Source: Ephemerocybe angulata (taxonomy: Eukaryota; Basidiomycota; Agaricomycetes; Agaricales; Psathyrellaceae). Taken from it: a DNA stretch of 64,000 bases. The stretch is from NCBI GenBank assembly GCA_013368325.1, contig JAACJK010000163.1, positions 2,542,001-2,606,000 of the forward strand, written 5' to 3'. The position numbers and the translations under genes are program-made. Each line of letters begins with the position of its first letter. Position 1 is the first letter of the stretch. A model generated the notes under the pieces. It was given only the letters and a program-made list of their open reading frames with translations, had not been told where the DNA came from and did no database searches. Shown here one piece after another: positions 34,913 to 47,007 of this stretch.

Positions 34913-37106
34913 CTAGGGGTAAAGAACGTCAATAGTAACGTCGGCCGCGCCTTGGGTAGGAGCAATTCCCGAAGGAGAAGAGAGTTTACTGTCCGAGACA
35001 CCGGCCCTCCCGACATCGAATCCCAGCTGTTTGGCCCCTTCGATGAACGCTTCCCAGCTCGAGGCCCGGATGCCAGCTATGGGACAGCGTTTGAACACCC
35101 CCCTGTGGGATAATTCGTACTCCTCGAGGGCACTTATAAACTGCTGAAGTGACGGGGTCACAGACACTCTTCTGGTGAAGATCGCCTGGCAAAATACGAA
35201 GGCAACTTGGTAGGCATATTCTGTGGTGTCAGGGTGCTGAATACATTTGAGGAGTTCGTCGCAGATGGAATGTTCCTCCTGGCTGGTGAGAATTCGTGCC
35301 GCATGGGATACGAATCGTCCCACATAATATTTGTCTGTATCCAGTGTGGGGGATAGCTCCTGCAGCAAGTTAACAGTCCTGATACGGCCGAAAAATGTCA
35401 AAAGGATAACGCTGATTTGGTCCCGCACTCCTAGCACGAAAGGTCAGTCGCATGTAAAAAGGATCAAGGACGGCCTCGAGAACGACTTACTTTCGAGGCA
35501 AATTGGGTCGACGCCTTTCATCTCGAGAAGCTCGGCTACCCAATGTATAGGTAGATTTTCGATGAGAAATAGCTCCGAGTCGCGGTTTCTCTCGTAGGGC
35601 CTATCATCATGGCCTCCATACATCCAAGCTGTCAGGCGAACACAGATCTCGAGGGCCCGTTGCTCCGCCTGGGCGGGAATCGAGTTGGTGTCTCGAGAGA
35701 ACAGGCGAAGGGTCGCGTCTTCCAGGAGCAAGCTCGGCTCGTTCATATCCAAGCCAGACGGAACTCGAAAGGCGAATGGTTCCGACTGCGACATCTGGTA
35801 GATGAAGCGCGCGTATAAGCTGGACTTGTCGTATTTTGGATTGAGGCCTGCCAAAACTGACCCGATACAATCGTCGACAGCGGTGAAATCCGCATGTGTA
35901 ACGATCGCAGCATGTTTCTCGTCGAGCAAGCCCCTGAGAGCGTCATAATGTGGGACGGGTCGATGTGTGCAGGAACGCAAGGCTTCAGCTTCTGAATTAG
36001 CCTTTAGATAGTCGTAGTCCCTCTGAAAGAGCCAGCCGACACTGTGTTCTAGCCAGGTGTCCTTCCGTTTCCTGCGGAATAGCATCCCTGTTCCATGTGG
36101 CAACGCACCGTGCCAATCTTCTCTCCCTTTGACAGACATCAAATTCCGCGAGTCGATCTTGGTATACCGATCCAATCGACCACCGAATGTCTGAACAACA
36201 GCGAAGACGATGGGAGAGACGAGGTGATGGAACGCCCAGGACTGAGGAGACTTGTAAGGGCAGGGGCTGCGCGGTGAATCGGGGCTCCAAGGAAGGTAGA
36301 GGGAGATGGCTTGAAAGGTCGGCAGAACTGTGGTTGAAACGAGAAAGAGAAGGGTCAAGCCTATGGCCACGGCGACCCAAGCTCCAACAATTCTATTCAT
36401 GATCCAGAGAAGCTCAGTAAGCCCCAAAAGGAAGAGAACGAGGGCGATTTGAAGGAGAAGGGATAGTAGGTTGAAAATGTGCGGAACGAGCCATACATCC
36501 AGGGATTCGGCTTGCATGACGTGGAGCGAGAACGCGATCTGGGGCTCAAGGTCGTCGGGAATACGCTGATGTTCCCGCAGCCATTGAAGGGAAATTGTGC
36601 CAATGAGGACGGTGATAAGACTGAACACGAGACTGAGAAACCAGAGCGTGTTTATGCGCGTGCTGACATGAGGTGGGAGTGAAAAGCCGTCCGAAAAAAC
36701 TTTCGAGTTCGGATCCTCTCCCATTCGCTTCAAAAGAGCCGCTGCTATCAGCTCCATGGGATCCTGGCGAAGGGACTTGTACAATTCGAGCACGAAAGCC
36801 GTTACGACAGCTGAGAAGAGACCCGCCTACATACCCTTCAGTAAACACTAGGGCAGAAGGATGAGAAAACACGTACAAATATTAGTAGGTTTTGGACTTC
36901 CTCCTTCCACCCATCGCAGCGAGCTGCATCCTGGCTTTGTAGAGGACGCAGCAACTCTGTCCATGGTTCATCCTTCGGTTTCGGAAGATCGTACACATAC
37001 TTCCCCCCGCACTTCCATGTCTTCGAAACCGATCAGTTTTTCGTCAAGTCTCGATCTGGAGTTGGCATACCTGCTTCCTTTCTGGTTTTCCCAGGGGCAC
37101 ATTCAT
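34913..37106 (-). CDS. DUF6535 membrane protein, 677 aa
   Basis: Exons: 37071-37106, 36877-37020, 35491-36826, 34913-35430. The N-terminus ends in GWKEEVQNLLIF and leads into transmembrane segment 1 (AGLFSAVVTAFVLELY). Segments 2-4 follow (LWFLSLVFSLITVLIG, LLSLLLQIALVLFLLG, VAVAIGLTLLFLVST). The start, RVNALWF-like INTLWFLSLV and REHQRIPDD loop fit DUF6535, a family widespread in Agaricomycetes. The C-terminal ~430 residues are soluble and helical. Its function is unknown; some members occur near recognition-type genes, but that is context only. It divides the minus-strand and plus-strand halves of the GTPase cluster. Confidence 0.8.
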
Positions 37107-37934
37107 ATTAGCGGGTGGGTTCTCCGAACGAGGGGTGGAAGCCATTTAGTATGCGTTTCACAAACACTTCCAGGTCGTAGAGCACAGGCAAATGCGAATC
37201 TTGAACTTGTTGTATGTCGACAGCTGGGCCTTCGACTATTATGTAGCGAAATTATGACAACTGGAATGTTAGTCGCTTGAAGGCTTGCACGCCAGCCTTA
37301 CCTGCATATGCCTTTGAAGCTTAGTTGTCCCTCATTTGGCAAGTCATGTCTAGTAAGTCGGGCCACAGCCGATCCAAACGGTAATTCACCCTTGGTCCTT
37401 GAGCCATCCGTTCGAATGGGCTAACAATACGTGGTGCGGGCCAATCCAAGCATACATATAATCGGTGTGGGCTGGGTTCGCAATTAGGAACGTCAGAGGA
37501 CCCGAATAGCGGGATTGCCATGCACCTTGCATCCTGCCGCCTGGCCAGCGTGCGTCGTGCTCAGTTGCCCGTGGCCATACACCGGGGCCCAATCGCCCAA
37601 TTTAAGGTGCTTGAGGGTCAGGGATCGCCACGTTGACTCGGATGTTTCGTTCATCATCCACCGGCGCCTAAATTCAACCCCCGACTTTCTCCGGGTGTTA
37701 TCTTCGCCGCAGACGCCTCCATCAGGTGAGCACTTGGCAGGGTTAGTGCCGTATAACCTGTCTGTGATTCAGGTATCACATTTAAATTGCGTGAAGGTCG
37801 AGGAGCACACACCTTTTCAACGTGGAACGCTCGACGCTCACATCATCTGATATAGGGCAGGCACTCCACACGTTGTTGAGGGAGACGCAAGGCAAGCGAA
37901 AGTCTCCAACACCGTCAACCCCCACTTGTCCACG
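37107..37934. promoter_or_regulatory. Divergent promoter region between DUF6535 gene and GT5
   Basis: This 828-bp gap between divergent starts must serve both genes. No TATA box or known motif is obvious. Confidence 0.35.
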
Positions 37935-38956
37935 ATGCGTCCCGAGCTCGAGCCTACGAGCCCTCAAAGCCCCACAAGCGATACGTTGGACGTGGACTCT
38001 GGCGTGGTGGTGTTGTAAGTCTCCTTCCATACTATCCAATCTAGCTGCCTCCTGAAGTCAATCGGTGCAGGTTGATGGGACACTCAGGAGCTGGCAAAAG
38101 CCATGTAAGTCGTATGCGTCTGTGAATGGATTGACTGAAAGCGCATCTCCAAAGTTAACCACCGTATCGATGACCCTAGTTCATCAATGTAGCTGCTGGC
38201 CAGCAGATAGCCCCAGAATGCCACATGCTGAGTGGCCAGAATTCAAACATTCAACCCTTCGAAGTCAAGATTCCGGGCACTACAAGATCCCAACACCTTC
38301 GGGCGAATTCAGTCTTCCTGGTCGACACCCCAGGTTTGAACAACTTCTTTCGAACTGATCTCGACATCCTGAGGGAAATCAGTGACTGGATAAGCGATCA
38401 GTAAGCAGTATTCATCATGTTCTCCGGGACTCACTAAAGTGTTTCTCAGTTGTGGACCGAACGTCAAAGTCGGCGGAATTTTGTTTCTCCAAGATATCAC
38501 GATAGACCGGGCGACGGAGTATGAGAAAGCTGTCATCCCTTGGCCAGTTATCCACCTGTCGTCGCCGGAGTTAGTCAAGCGCCTGTTACTCGCCACAGGG
38601 AAGTGGGATAGGGATGCGCAAGGCCATAACAACTATTACGACACAGAAGAGAAGTTGAAACGCACTCCAGCTTGGAGTAGGATGATCAACCAAGGAGCCC
38701 AGTTATGTCGGTTCGAGGGTGATACGAAGTCCGCATGGACGGTTCTCAATCAACTCCTCGACATGGAGCCACAACCAATACAGCTCCTCCAACAGAACCT
38801 AACAAGAATCAAGGAGCGTTTCCAGCAGCAGGTTAAGAAACAGCCGAAACGGAAGGGTTTCCTAAATATGCTGAAAGGCCTGTTTTCACGGGTGAGTGGG
38901 CTGGCATTAGAAGTAACTGGACACGGCCTAACGACACGCTTCAGTTGTTTACTTAG
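37935..38956 (+). CDS. GT5: P-loop GTPase, sister of GT1, 262 aa
   Basis: Exons: 37935-38014, 38071-38104 (34 nt, P-loop GHSGAGKS-H), 38180-38400, 38450-38891, 38945-38956. The last intron (gtgagt...ttcag) gives a short LFT end; read through, the ORF would end at 38960. Motifs: FINVAAGQQIAPE, LVDTPGLNN, GGILFLQDIT and ATGKWD. It is the intact partner of GT1: the P-loop Ser that GT1 lost is present here. The tail is basic (KRKGFLNMLKGLFSR). Orientation is opposite to GT1, 14 kb away. Confidence 0.8.
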
Positions 38957-39164
38957 ATAGCAGGGGGGTATTCCTAGTCCCCATCAACACCGTGCAGAAG
39001 GTCTTAGTGACAAGGACGGCAGGAAGATGTTCTCATTGCACAAAGTACGGCCAGTGATTATGCAGGCTCTCTGATGGGCCCAGGGTTAAGGGATAGCTCA
39101 CCATGAACGAAATCTGACACTTACCGGGTTTATATGTAGTAACATTATTTTGGGTAGTTCGCCG

Positions 39165-40516
39165 TTATGCTATAACCTTCATGATGTTTTCGTAAATGGT
39201 GAAAACGATACCTCCACTCAGCTAAACGATCGTTAGGGGTTGCTAAGCAAGAAGTCTCGGTGCGATGGCGTACCACAAGTCGGGCAAGTCGGGGAGTCGT
39301 TCCAGTCCAGAATCGAAGAATTCCCTCTTCAGTGAATATGCGATAGGCGCAGTGGAAAGAATTGCGGTAGCTAGCTCTTGCATCCAGGGATTGCATCCTC
39401 GTCTTGATCACACTGAGGGCATCGTCAGCAAAGGGGAGAAGCTCGCTTTACGATGAGAATGTGGTTCGTACTCGAGAGGCATAGTGGTGTATACTGTGAC
39501 AAGGCCTGCGATTCCCCCTATACCAAAGGTAATGGCATTGGGCAGCGGTTGTCCCGGTCGAGCCGTCCCTTGCACCAGTTGCTTCAGGGTGGCGTAGGTG
39601 GTAAAGCGAACTGCGGAGTTCGCTCCTTGGCGCATCATCTAATATTCAAGTTATGGACGTTCGGCATTCCTTTAGATGAACCAAATTTGACTCACCACAG
39701 GGAAAAGCCCTCGGTAGATACCAAGAAGTCCCTCCTGCTTAATGATTGAAGCAGTGCCATGAATGAGGCCACGGTATTGTGGATTCGGTCGTTTGGCGTC
39801 ATCAATGAGCTTGGTTCTATATCACCGTCAGTGCTGATTTCAAGTGAAGATAATTTACGGCGAACTTGATTGTTTCCGAAGGTGTAACCGCAACTACAGC
39901 CTCCACCATCCCAGCACCCAGACCAGCTGCAAGCGGTTAGAACATGTGGTAAAAGTGCGGCTTTTCGCGTACCTAAGAGACTGCGTGGGGCACTAATCTT
40001 TCCCTGTACGCCAGTCAGAGCCTAGCTTTCGATACTTCATGTGTCACGCACCTGGGAGTCGGAAAGCTTCTGCTTGAAGAAGTCATAGGTCAGAAATCGG
40101 ACCCCCGCCTTCGCTGAATTCCCTATGACCAGCGCCATGCACCCCGAGTAAAGACCAGTGATTCCCTTGGTCTTGATAGTACTCTTCACGATACTTATTG
40201 GGCCTTCTTTCTGCGCAAAGTCTATTCAAAATGGCTGGCGTTGGTATTGGGAGCCTAACGAGCGTACCTTTCCGCCGAATTGGGATCGCGTCTTCACGTA
40301 TTCAGTAGGGTATGTGACAAAGCTACCATCCTAAAGCTCGTGGGCATCACCGAGACAGAATATTTGGGGTTCACGTACGCCTCGATTGCTCCAGCTGTTG
40401 CGCCTGCGAACCTGAAGTCAAACGACAAAGTTAGCTACACCTTTTGCTTTCGCCACGTCCTCCTTGGCACAGACTTACAGAGAATGCAAAGGCTTATCCC
40501 TCTTTGCGACGGACAT
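39165..40516 (-). CDS. ctp1: Mitochondrial tricarboxylate (citrate) carrier, about 286 aa
   Basis: This is a mitochondrial carrier family protein, probably exchanging citrate for malate or another tricarboxylate across the inner membrane. Ten short exons were followed from ATG 40516 to TAA 39165. The first repeat reads FAGATAGAIEA, FVTYPTEYVKTRSQF with the P-x-D/E-x-V-K signature as PTEYVK. The second has VAVTPSETIKTKL. The third has TVYTTMPLDVIKTRMQ. MMRQGANSAVRFTTY and GIYRGLFP are typical of the citrate/SFC branch. All three signatures are intact. It looks like a housekeeping gene caught inside the GTPase cluster. Confidence 0.88.
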
Positions 40517-41466
40517 CTTTGCAGTTATAGTTAACTAAGATGTCGATTAGGATGTCGATGAAGGTGGCATTTCGGATCAGTTCGGCTTCCCCGAAACCCC
40601 TATCGGTTATCGGTCCAGCTGGGACCAGAGCTGCTTGACCGTTTCCTAGTGTTTCCCCGTATCTGTTTTCAGTAGAAGAACTCTCAGCTAAAAGGCGAGG
40701 CTAGGTTCAGCTGAATCTTCTAAGGTGTACAAAAAGCATAGAAACCCCAACTCAACAGCTGTAGCTTTCTCCAGCACGGAATTTGACCTCAAGTCCGAAT
40801 GCTCTGAATCGGTCGAAACTTTGGAATGTAGGCTCGCCTTCGAATCGGGGCATGCGTACGCAGCTACTGACCTGAGTATATGGCTATAGATAGGTGGTCC
40901 TTCCTGAAGGCTCCAGTGCGGGGTTAGGGCAGGACAGACACCGCCCACGCAGGACTAGCACGATTCATGCCCGCGTTCTCACTTCCACCACCACACTGAT
41001 GTGAAGAAAGGGTAAGAGCTTCAAGCTTCCGGCCCTGAAATTGGCTTGAAATTGGCGAGCTTGGGTCCGCAAGCTTCCTCCCATGCATCACCTAAATTCA
41101 GACTTGTGCTGGTACTTATGGCGCATGGCGCTGGCAGCTGGCTAGCAGCATCTTGAACACGCGGCCATTGGTGGTCACTGAAAGCCCGTGGCTTCCCATC
41201 CCGGTAGAAGTGAAGGGGAAAAGGCCCTTGATCGTCATGATATAAGTAGGATGTGCTACGATCCCTCACGATAACAGATATGAAATCGCACCCAATTGAA
41301 TGTGTCTACCTTTCGACCGTCACAGAGCCGCTCACGGACCTAAGCACGTTGATCTTCGTCACAACTGCTTAGTGCTCGAGGAGACAGCGGTCACTGAGTA
41401 CAGCTCTGTTCTGCCTATCTTGAAGGTTCCGCCAGATTTCTGCACCCGCTCGATGCCCTTGGAAAC
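40517..41466. other. Intergenic region, 950 bp
   Basis: It lies between the divergent ctp1 and GT6 starts. No gene or motif is recognised beyond weak ORFs. Confidence 0.4.
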
Positions 41467-43271
41467 ATGTCGGCGCCTACTAAAGCAGTCCCCGACCCCA
41501 CTCTCGCGGGAGCTAAGCAAGGGGATATTGTCATTCTGTGAGTTCGAATCTTGTCTGGACGCAGTTGTCTACTGTGTTGAAACGTATCATACAGAATTAT
41601 GGGAGCCTCAGGAGTCGGGAAGAGCTCCGTGAGTCTAGCATCCTTTCCTGCTGGCAGACTTAGGCTCATAGAAGGCCAAGTTCATCAACAACGTCCTGGC
41701 GAAAGCCAACAACGAAAAGCGATTCAGAGTCGCCCCAAGCGAGGACATAACTGCTTGTACTGTAAAGGTCGAGTCCGTCATCGTCAATGGCCTGACTTCA
41801 GGATGCTATGACTACATCCGTGGACGCAATGTCATTTTGGTCGATACACCAGGGTTCGATGGAACAGTGCAGTCAGACTCAGATATGAGGAAGGAGATTG
41901 ATGACTGGCTAAAGTTTTCGTGGGTCGTCAAGCTCTCTCCCCTCGCTGATTTGGTGCTTATATTCATTTCCAAGGTCTCGCCAGGGCTTGCTCCTCGGAG
42001 GTTATGTCTTCCTGCACAACATAACTGGGGATCGTTTCTCAGGTGCTCCGTCTAAAAACTTCGATATGTTCAAACTCGTTCGCGGGGCTGCTAAGCCCCC
42101 GCTTGGCAGAACAGTACTGGTAACGACCCGGTGGGAACTTGAGGATGGCGAAGCTCTGAAGAATTGGGAGGCATGGGAGGCAGAGCTTCGTGACAAATAC
42201 TGGTGTTCTATGTTAAAGGTGGTGGACAAGGATGGGTGGAGAGGGGCGACAATGCAGCGCCTAAAGTACAACGAAGAGGGTGCAGGCGCACTGGGGATCA
42301 TAAACTCGATTCTCTCAGCGGTGGATGAGCGCATGCCGATGCTTTTAGATTTGAAGTCTCCATTTCTGGAGACTGACATCGTCATTCTGTATGTCCCTTT
42401 TTGTTGGGTCCCAGCATTTATTGGGTTCGCTGACACAGTTTAGCGTGACTGGAAATACTGGTGCTGGCCGAAGTACTGTGCGTAAAGCTATCCATATTTT
42501 CTCGTCCATACCTGAATGTTTACTCCAGTTCATAAATGCGCTGATTCCCCCGAATGCCAGCCCGAAGATGAAAGTTGGGGCAAATGGCTCCCTTACCACA
42601 TGCACTCACGCTGTCGAGTACACCATTGTTGACCTGAAGCACAGCTCTACCGTCAGCAAGGAGTACCGGTTGGTTATTGTGGACACTCCTGGTTTCAACA
42701 CTCCCGAAATCACGGATCCCGAAGTCGTGCGCCGGATCCTTGACTGGTTTTATGTGTAAGGTCCTCAATTCGAACATGTGTATCCTCCTCTCACCGGGAG
42801 CCCCAATCTAGATTCCCGCAAACTCAGGAGAACCGATGTGGTGTCGTCTATATCCATGATCTGACTGAAGATCGACCCCGAGCCATAGCGGAGAACGACG
42901 TTAATCTCGTTCTCGGCGCACCTCTAAGCTCAGCCCTCTATCGACAGCTTGCGATTGCCACCACCAAATGGAAATTGCTGGAACCCGATGCAGCCGAGGC
43001 TAGGTTTAACATCTTGAAGGATAGATGGGGGCGCGTCGTCTCTCAAGGGTCCGAGGTATCTGCGTTCAAAGAAGAGGGGGATGCATGGACGATTATGCGT
43101 CGCTTCCTTGAAGCGGTGGAGAGCTCGTCACCACTCGCTCTGGGACAAATGGCAACTCGTTCGACGACTAACAAGAAGAGCTCTGCATCCATGGTCTTGT
43201 ATCGGCTGCTAGGCATTTTAGGTATATTCGGGGAGTACTTTCAAGAAGGGCATGGTCGCACCAAGGCCTGA
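41467..43271 (+). CDS. GT6: tandem double-GTPase protein, 492 aa
   Basis: Seven exons: 41467-41537, 41595-41628 (34 nt), 41681-41919, 41975-42388, 42444-42477 (34 nt), 42529-42755, 42812-43271. Domain 1 (residues ~20-245) has P-loop GASGVGKS, DTPGFDG and TTRWE. Its last exon ends ETDIVIL, which is the usual first-exon ending of a stand-alone family member. A second 34-nt exon follows with GNTGAGRS-T, then FINALI, DTPGFN and TTKWK. In domain 2 the invariant P-loop Lys is Arg. The layout indicates fusion of two neighbouring genes. One active plus one degenerate domain suggests an internal regulatory pair, by analogy with pseudo-GTPase partners. Confidence 0.78.
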
Positions 43272-43661
43272 TGAATGCCACTGTAAACTCTCCCGACTCC
43301 CAACATAGTAGATCTATCCATACCATAAAGTTAGACCTTCAATTGCAAAGTGGTACTGGTCTTAAGGAACTATTGCATACCAGGGAGCCTACCGTCGCAT
43401 GGTAGTCCTATGGAGTAAAGCAACACTGCATTGGATCTGGGCGACAGTGTCGATCGTAACTTGGTGGAGGCCATGCCCCTGGAAGTGGCGATCAAGAAAA
43501 GGAGTGTTCTTTCGACCTTTTGTGGGAAGCCAAGACGTTGGCCGAAGTAAACGAATAAGCGCCCAAAAAAGCCCCGCCGGTGTTCTTCCGAATTCGGCTC
43601 CGTGAGGCCGGCGGCATCAATAGCTTACATATTCAAGGGGGGTACGACTTCGTTCTGACTC
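43272..43661. other. Intergenic region, 390 bp
   Basis: It contains one TAAGCGCCCA (43556-43565), about 100 bp upstream of the HEM4 start. Nothing else is recognised. Confidence 0.4.
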
Positions 43662-44645
43662 ATGTCATCGTGCCCAGTTTTACTTTTCAAGGAGTCGTCA
43701 CCAGAAGATACCTATGAATCTTTGCTGAAACTTCGGGGCTATGAACCGAAATGCGTTCCAGTCATCCACACGATACACGCCAACTTGGACGCCCTCGCTG
43801 ACCATATCGTGAACGCTCGGGACCGGGGAATCGAAGGAGCAGTTATAACCAGCAAACGGTCTTGCGATAGCCTCTCAGAAGCTTTCGCACTGGTGTGCTC
43901 GAAATCTACCAGCAGCTTGGCAGTACGCAGCGCAGCTCTAGGTTGGTAATCCATTCGACCTGTGGAAATCCTCGGGAAACGATCATTCACTTCACGGATG
44001 CGCCCACCTAGAATTCTGGTCTACTATCCCTTTCTACGTTGTTGGAGAAGCGACTGCTTCGGCTGTTCGTGATATACAACAGCGGTTTCAGAGCCACGGA
44101 TTCTCAGCTATTCACATTCTGGGCGAAGCAAGTGGAACCGGGGAGCAGCTCGGGCGGTTCATCACAACTCACTGCAAGCTGGGCGAACATGGAAAGTTAC
44201 TGTATCTTACTGGGGACAAGAATCGTGACACCGTCGCATCGATATTATCAGAAAACCACATTCCTTTTCAGGCACTACGGGTATATGAAACGCAGCAGCG
44301 TCCTGACTTCGAATCCCTCCTTGAGGCTGCGATCTACCCCCTCTTACATGATGCTACTACAGGTGAGCACCCTCTGTCTGGATATACCAGTTCTGAATTT
44401 TGGGTGCCCCAGATTCCTGGTGGACGGTGTATTTTGCGCCATCGACGGCCTCCTTCGCAATCCCCGCTGCGGAAAAACTATTGAAATCATGCCAAGTGTC
44501 GACACGCATTGCGACCATCGGGCCAGTCACGACAGCCTCAATTGAAGAGCATCTAAATCTACCTGTGCTAGTCACCGCCTCTAAACCAGACGCGCAGACT
44601 TTGGCCGAGGCCATATCTGAGCACGACAGGCAACATTTAGGCTAA
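43662..44645 (+). CDS. hem4: Uroporphyrinogen-III synthase, 287 aa
   Basis: This enzyme closes the linear tetrapyrrole hydroxymethylbilane to uroporphyrinogen III in haem synthesis, in the cytosol. Three exons: 43662-43941, 44012-44362, 44413-44645. Family features are an N-terminal VLLFKESSPEDTYESLL, then GAVITSKR, then FYVVGEATASAV, then LYLTGDKNRDTV, then YFAPSTASF and IATIGPVTTASI. The length is close to the usual 260-300. The first splice could differ (a short intron near 43885 is possible), which would change about 15 residues in the variable part. Confidence 0.85.
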
Positions 44646-45415
44646 TGGCCCGCGTTGTGAGTCATACACCATGAGTTACCTTCAGGATATACGACTGAGA
44701 CGTTGCTTCATCAAGACTGTTTCTATCTCTACATACTGAACTATTGTAGGCAATGCTCCGCGTGTTCAATAGAGCCCGACGTATTCAGTTTGAATCAACA
44801 AAGTCGCCGTTGCTTTAACCATAACGACAGATGTAGAAGTCGAAGATACGACAAACGATTGCCTCGAGGCCAGAACAAGACGGGTCACAACAAAGTTCTA
44901 TCTAATCCCACCACAAGTTGACCGAATGTGGCAAGCATGCAGTCTAATCGCCTCATGGTACTGACACATCAATATAGACCAAGGAGAGGTGGAGAATACT
45001 TATCGGGCTTTCAATCGCCTGTTGCAGGATTCAGAACGATGGACCTCACTTGGAATCAAGTTCAAGTTGGTTTTGCGTTAGAAGGAGATGACACCCAAGT
45101 TGGCTTCCGCATCCTCGGCCTCCGACTGCCATGTAAACGCAAAGAACCTCAAGAAACGCGGATCGCGGAGGCCACGTTTCCAGCACACTTATGTATGAAT
45201 GACATCAACGCATACCTGCAGCATCGTGGGTGCATCATGGGCACTCAATCTTATCTTCCTGTGGTTCGAGCGAGCGATATGCCAACAGGCGTTTCAGGCT
45301 CTGGAACCTCAAGTGTTTTTAGGAGAAGAAAAGGCGGTCACCTACAACATTCCAAGGCACGCAGTACCCCACCCCTTTCCAACACAGCCATCCAGCCCTT
45401 TCTACATCGGAAACC
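44646..45415. other. Intergenic region, 770 bp
   Basis: It carries only short ORFs without coding character. It should include the GT7 promoter. Confidence 0.4.
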
Positions 45416-46537
45416 ATGGTGAAGGCTAAGAACGCAGCGAGCGACGCTTCCGATATCATAATACCGTAAGCAAACCCTTGATTGCTGTTCCACCCTTCGC
45501 TGAGTACTCCTACGCCCGTCTTACAGTGTTATGGGGGCAACGGGATCTGGGAAAAGCTATGTAGGTTGAATGTTGAGAGCCCACTTCATGAGCTTAGAGA
45601 GACTCACCGAATGACGAAAGTTCATAAACAAACTACTTGAACATGTCGGGGACGAGCGGCGAGTCAAGGTCGGCGAGGCTTTAAGCTCGTGCACTGTGGA
45701 TCTTGAGGATATACCCCTTGAAGGCCTGACGAACCGTCTCGCTCATATACGAGGACGCCGGGCGGTTCTTGTGGATACTCCAGGATTTGACGACACTCTG
45801 TCCACGGACTACGACATCCTGGAACGCATTGCGAAATGGCTAGAAGCTTCGTAAGCTGCTCGAGCATATGCGATCACAATGGAGACCAGACTCAGCTAAC
45901 ACAATCCGTTCTAAGACACCGGAAGGGTGCGGTACTTGGAGGGGTCATTTATCTCTATGACATGACCCTCAAACGATGGGGCGGAACCGCGAGGCGAAAT
46001 ATGGAGCTGTTCACCAAGCTCTGTGGGCAAGCTTCTTACCAAAAGGTGGTCCTTGTGACCTCCCATTGGGGATCGACCTCTATACAGGCTGGAGACGCGA
46101 AGGAACAGGAACTCAAAAATGTGCACTGGTATTCCTTGTTGGAAGGAGGCGCGAAGGTCATGAGGTTGCAATGCGAAAACGAGGCCAGTAGCGCTGGGGA
46201 TATAGTTCGATCTCTCCTGAGACAGGTAGACGAGAGATCAGGCCACCGCATCGCTGAAGAGGTGCTTCGGATCCAACACGAACTGGTCACTCGCGGGAAA
46301 TCCCTCCCCGAGACCGACGCCGCGAAAGAATTGCGAGCGCAGCTTGAAAAGATGCTCGCAGCTCAGTCGAAAGTGGTGGACCTAGAGGCGAAAGCCCTTG
46401 CTGGCGACGAAGAAGCGCGAAGAAGGCTGCAAGAGGAAGAGGAGAAGCTACAGTTGCTCGCCGATCAGGTTAAAAATTTGCGCTTGACCCTGGGGCAGCG
46501 CTTTGCAATCCTTCGCAGGCGATTCTTTAAATTTTAG
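45416..46537 (+). CDS. GT7: P-loop GTPase with coiled-coil tail, 311 aa
   Basis: Exons: 45416-45465, 45527-45560 (34 nt, P-loop GATGSGKS-Y), 45621-45850, 45916-46537. Motifs: IIIPVMGATGSGKS, FINKLL, VLVDTPGFDD, GGVIYLYDMT, KLCGQ and LVTSHWG. The last ~85 residues form a charged coiled coil (AAKELRAQLEKML, RRRLQEEEEKLQ) and end in a basic-aromatic FAILRRRFFKF. It is the closest full-length match to GT4. The conserved tail suggests self-association or membrane contact. Confidence 0.82.
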
Positions 46538-47007
46538 TAATGTATGTCGTGTCTCCCCTTTCCACCTAATGTATACGTACCGTGATCCCTCGATGCTGAG
46601 CACTGTCAATGATCACTGTGATGCAGTTTCTTGGAGTACGTGAGGCCTTGAGGGCCCTTCGAGACCTTATTGAATGTATTAGTTTTTCTCTCTCCCAAAT
46701 GTTCGGCTAAGATTTAAGCTAAGCTAAGGCTTTACATACTTAATCATCCTTTGAAGTATGGCTTCTCACCTTGGAAATGAACGCTAGCCGAGAAATGCTC
46801 ATGCTGACACGAGGCGTGCTTCACATTGTGTAACCAACTCGGTGGTACCAAATTCAAAGCACCTGAAGCCTCATGCCTTACTTACGGCCCGAGAATGTGT
46901 GCATTTACGAATAGTACAACACGACCGTGAGAGGTATATAAGGGTCATAATACAAAAGACGGATGACTTGCGGATTCAACCTACTCTCAACGTATACTAT
47001 TCTGGGA
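46538..47007. other. Intergenic region, 470 bp
   Basis: It separates two same-strand GTPase genes. No motif is recognised. Confidence 0.4.
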
